Of a stretch of 64,000 nt of DNA, positions 63,412-64,000 are shown piece by piece. The stretch is taken from contig CP129489.1 of the NCBI GenBank assembly GCA_030584065.1, forward strand, positions 380,797 through 444,796. The letters are read 5' to 3'. Each line of letters opens with the position of its first letter. The stretch's first letter is position 1. Made by a program: the position numbers and the translations under genes. Under the pieces are notes generated by a model. That model ran no database searches, was not told the DNA's origin, and saw only the letters and a list, made by a program, of their open reading frames with translations. The stretch is from Flavobacteriales bacterium (GTDB lineage: Bacteria; Bacteroidota; Bacteroidia; Flavobacteriales_F; PHOS-HE28).

Positions 63412-63819
63412 TCAATGGAGGGCCGGCGCTTTGCGGAGGCCGGTGGGGCGGGCCGTGACGGTGCTGAGGTGGAGCTGATGGCCCACGTACTTGATGATGC
63501 GGTCGAGCAGCGCGCTAAAGGGGGGCGAGAGCCGCTTGAAGCGGATGCACGACTTCCCGTGGTCGTAGGGCAGGAGGTCGAGCTTGAAGGGGTCGAGGAG
63601 GTCGTAGGGCAGCACGTGCAGCACCATGAAGTGCTTCTTCGAGGCCAGGGCGAAGACGGGACGGCCCTCGATGCGATAGGTGGGCATGCCGTAGGAGAAG
63701 TCCTCCTCCGCAGCGGGCCACACGTGCCGGATGTGGCTGCGCAGGGTGCCCAAGGCCTCGCGGCGCTCATCGGTGAGCGACTCGAAGAAGGCCTGGATCT
63801 CGGGCGATGCGGTCCGCAT
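63412..63819 (-). CDS. DUF1801-family (YdhG/YjbR-type) small protein
   Basis: 135 residues. PAAEEDFSYGMPTYRIEGRPVFALASKKHFMVLHVLP (over its length) is the family signature with the SYGMPTY motif. The fold is like the CyaY/YdeI group and the function is unknown. A GACCTTCA stretch (63839-63846) 19 nt upstream resembles the window's promoter boxes. Confidence 0.8.
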   Translation of the reverse strand: MRTASPEIQAFFESLTDERREALGTLRSHIRHVWPAAEEDFSYGMPTYRIEGRPVFALASKKHFMVLHVLPYDLLDPFKLDLLPYDHGKSCIRFKRLSPPFSALLDRIIKYVGHQLHLSTVTARPTGLRKAPALH

Positions 63820-63867
63820 GGGCGGTGGAGCCGGAAGCTGAAGGTCGGAAAAAAGGCGATCGGCGGC

Positions 63868-64000
63868 TCAGCGCAGCGCCGCCACATCGCCCAGTGGGAG
63901 TTCGCGGCCGTCGGCCAGCCGCATCCAATCGGCTCCGCCGCGCACGAAGAGGTCGGCGATGATGCCCTCCAGGGCGGTCCCGTCGCGCAGCGCGAGCCGG
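63868..64000 (-). CDS. C-terminal fragment, possibly Rof-like Rho-binding antiterminator
   Basis: Open frame entering from the right edge; the last 43 residues read LRDGTALEGIIADLFVRGG then LADGRELPLGDVAALR. The strand pattern LxDGxxLEGxxAD...L.xGxxxxL resembles the small Rof/YaeO antitermination proteins. Only the end is visible, so this is tentative. Confidence 0.35.
   Translation of the reverse strand, partial: RLALRDGTALEGIIADLFVRGGADWMRLADGRELPLGDVAALR

Overview
The window is a compact, gene-dense piece of a GC-rich (roughly two-thirds G+C by eye) Bacteroidota chromosome, most likely a Flavobacteriales relative. The reasons are: a type IX secretion (T9SS)-style C-terminal domain on the S8 protease, and possibly on the SGNH protein; an exosortase XrtF module; a bacillithiol gene (bshA); Bacteroidota-specific families (OstA-like, LptD-like, DUF4924, WbqC); few convincing Shine-Dalgarno sites; and boxes resembling the Bacteroidota -7 promoter element TAnnTTTG just upstream of many start codons. 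Neither a CRISPR array nor a transposase was found. Very long ORFs antisense to real genes are GC-rich shadows and are left out.

Layout. 0-7.5 kb: housekeeping genes (asnB cut by the left edge, lpdA, dapD, ruvX, lon). 7.5-18.4 kb: a secreted subtilase, queA, a cell-envelope block (LptD-like, amidase, MlaD) and a membrane/Fe-S heterodisulfide-reductase-like pair. 18.5-22.7 kb: a tightly overlapping three-gene operon with a CotH-type kinase and a CotH-like/beta-helix protein. 22.7-26.7 kb (minus strand): OstA-like, DUF4924, OmpH-like, an XrtF-associated protein, exosortase XrtF and a tiny protein with a PID-CTERM-like sorting signal. 26.9-44.1 kb: a polysaccharide locus with Wzc-like, Wzm and Wzt exporter genes, four sulfotransferases, two DegT-type proteins, WbqC, GT2, an MBOAT/SGNH acylation pair and two tandem GT4 genes. 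44.2-53.4 kb: a dicarboxylate symporter, an AsmA-like protein, an OmpA/PD40 protein, a trypsin-like protease and TerC. 53.4-64 kb: two membrane glycosyltransferases, bshA, a family III CoA transferase, tRNA-Leu(GAG), tRNA-Lys(TTT), a GNAT-like protein, aroK, pyrR, a secreted SGNH hydrolase, DUF1801 and a cut gene at the right edge.

How it fits together. The central third appears to build, modify (sulfation and O-acylation inferred) and export a surface polysaccharide through an ABC route. It sits back to back with an exosortase module whose only visible substrate has about a dozen residues between its signal peptide and sorting signal. Codon composition changes abruptly inside the first sulfotransferase gene (about 31.92 kb) and inside the MBOAT gene (about 41.27 kb). 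This suggests the sugar-specific middle of the locus was swapped in by recombination between conserved flanks.
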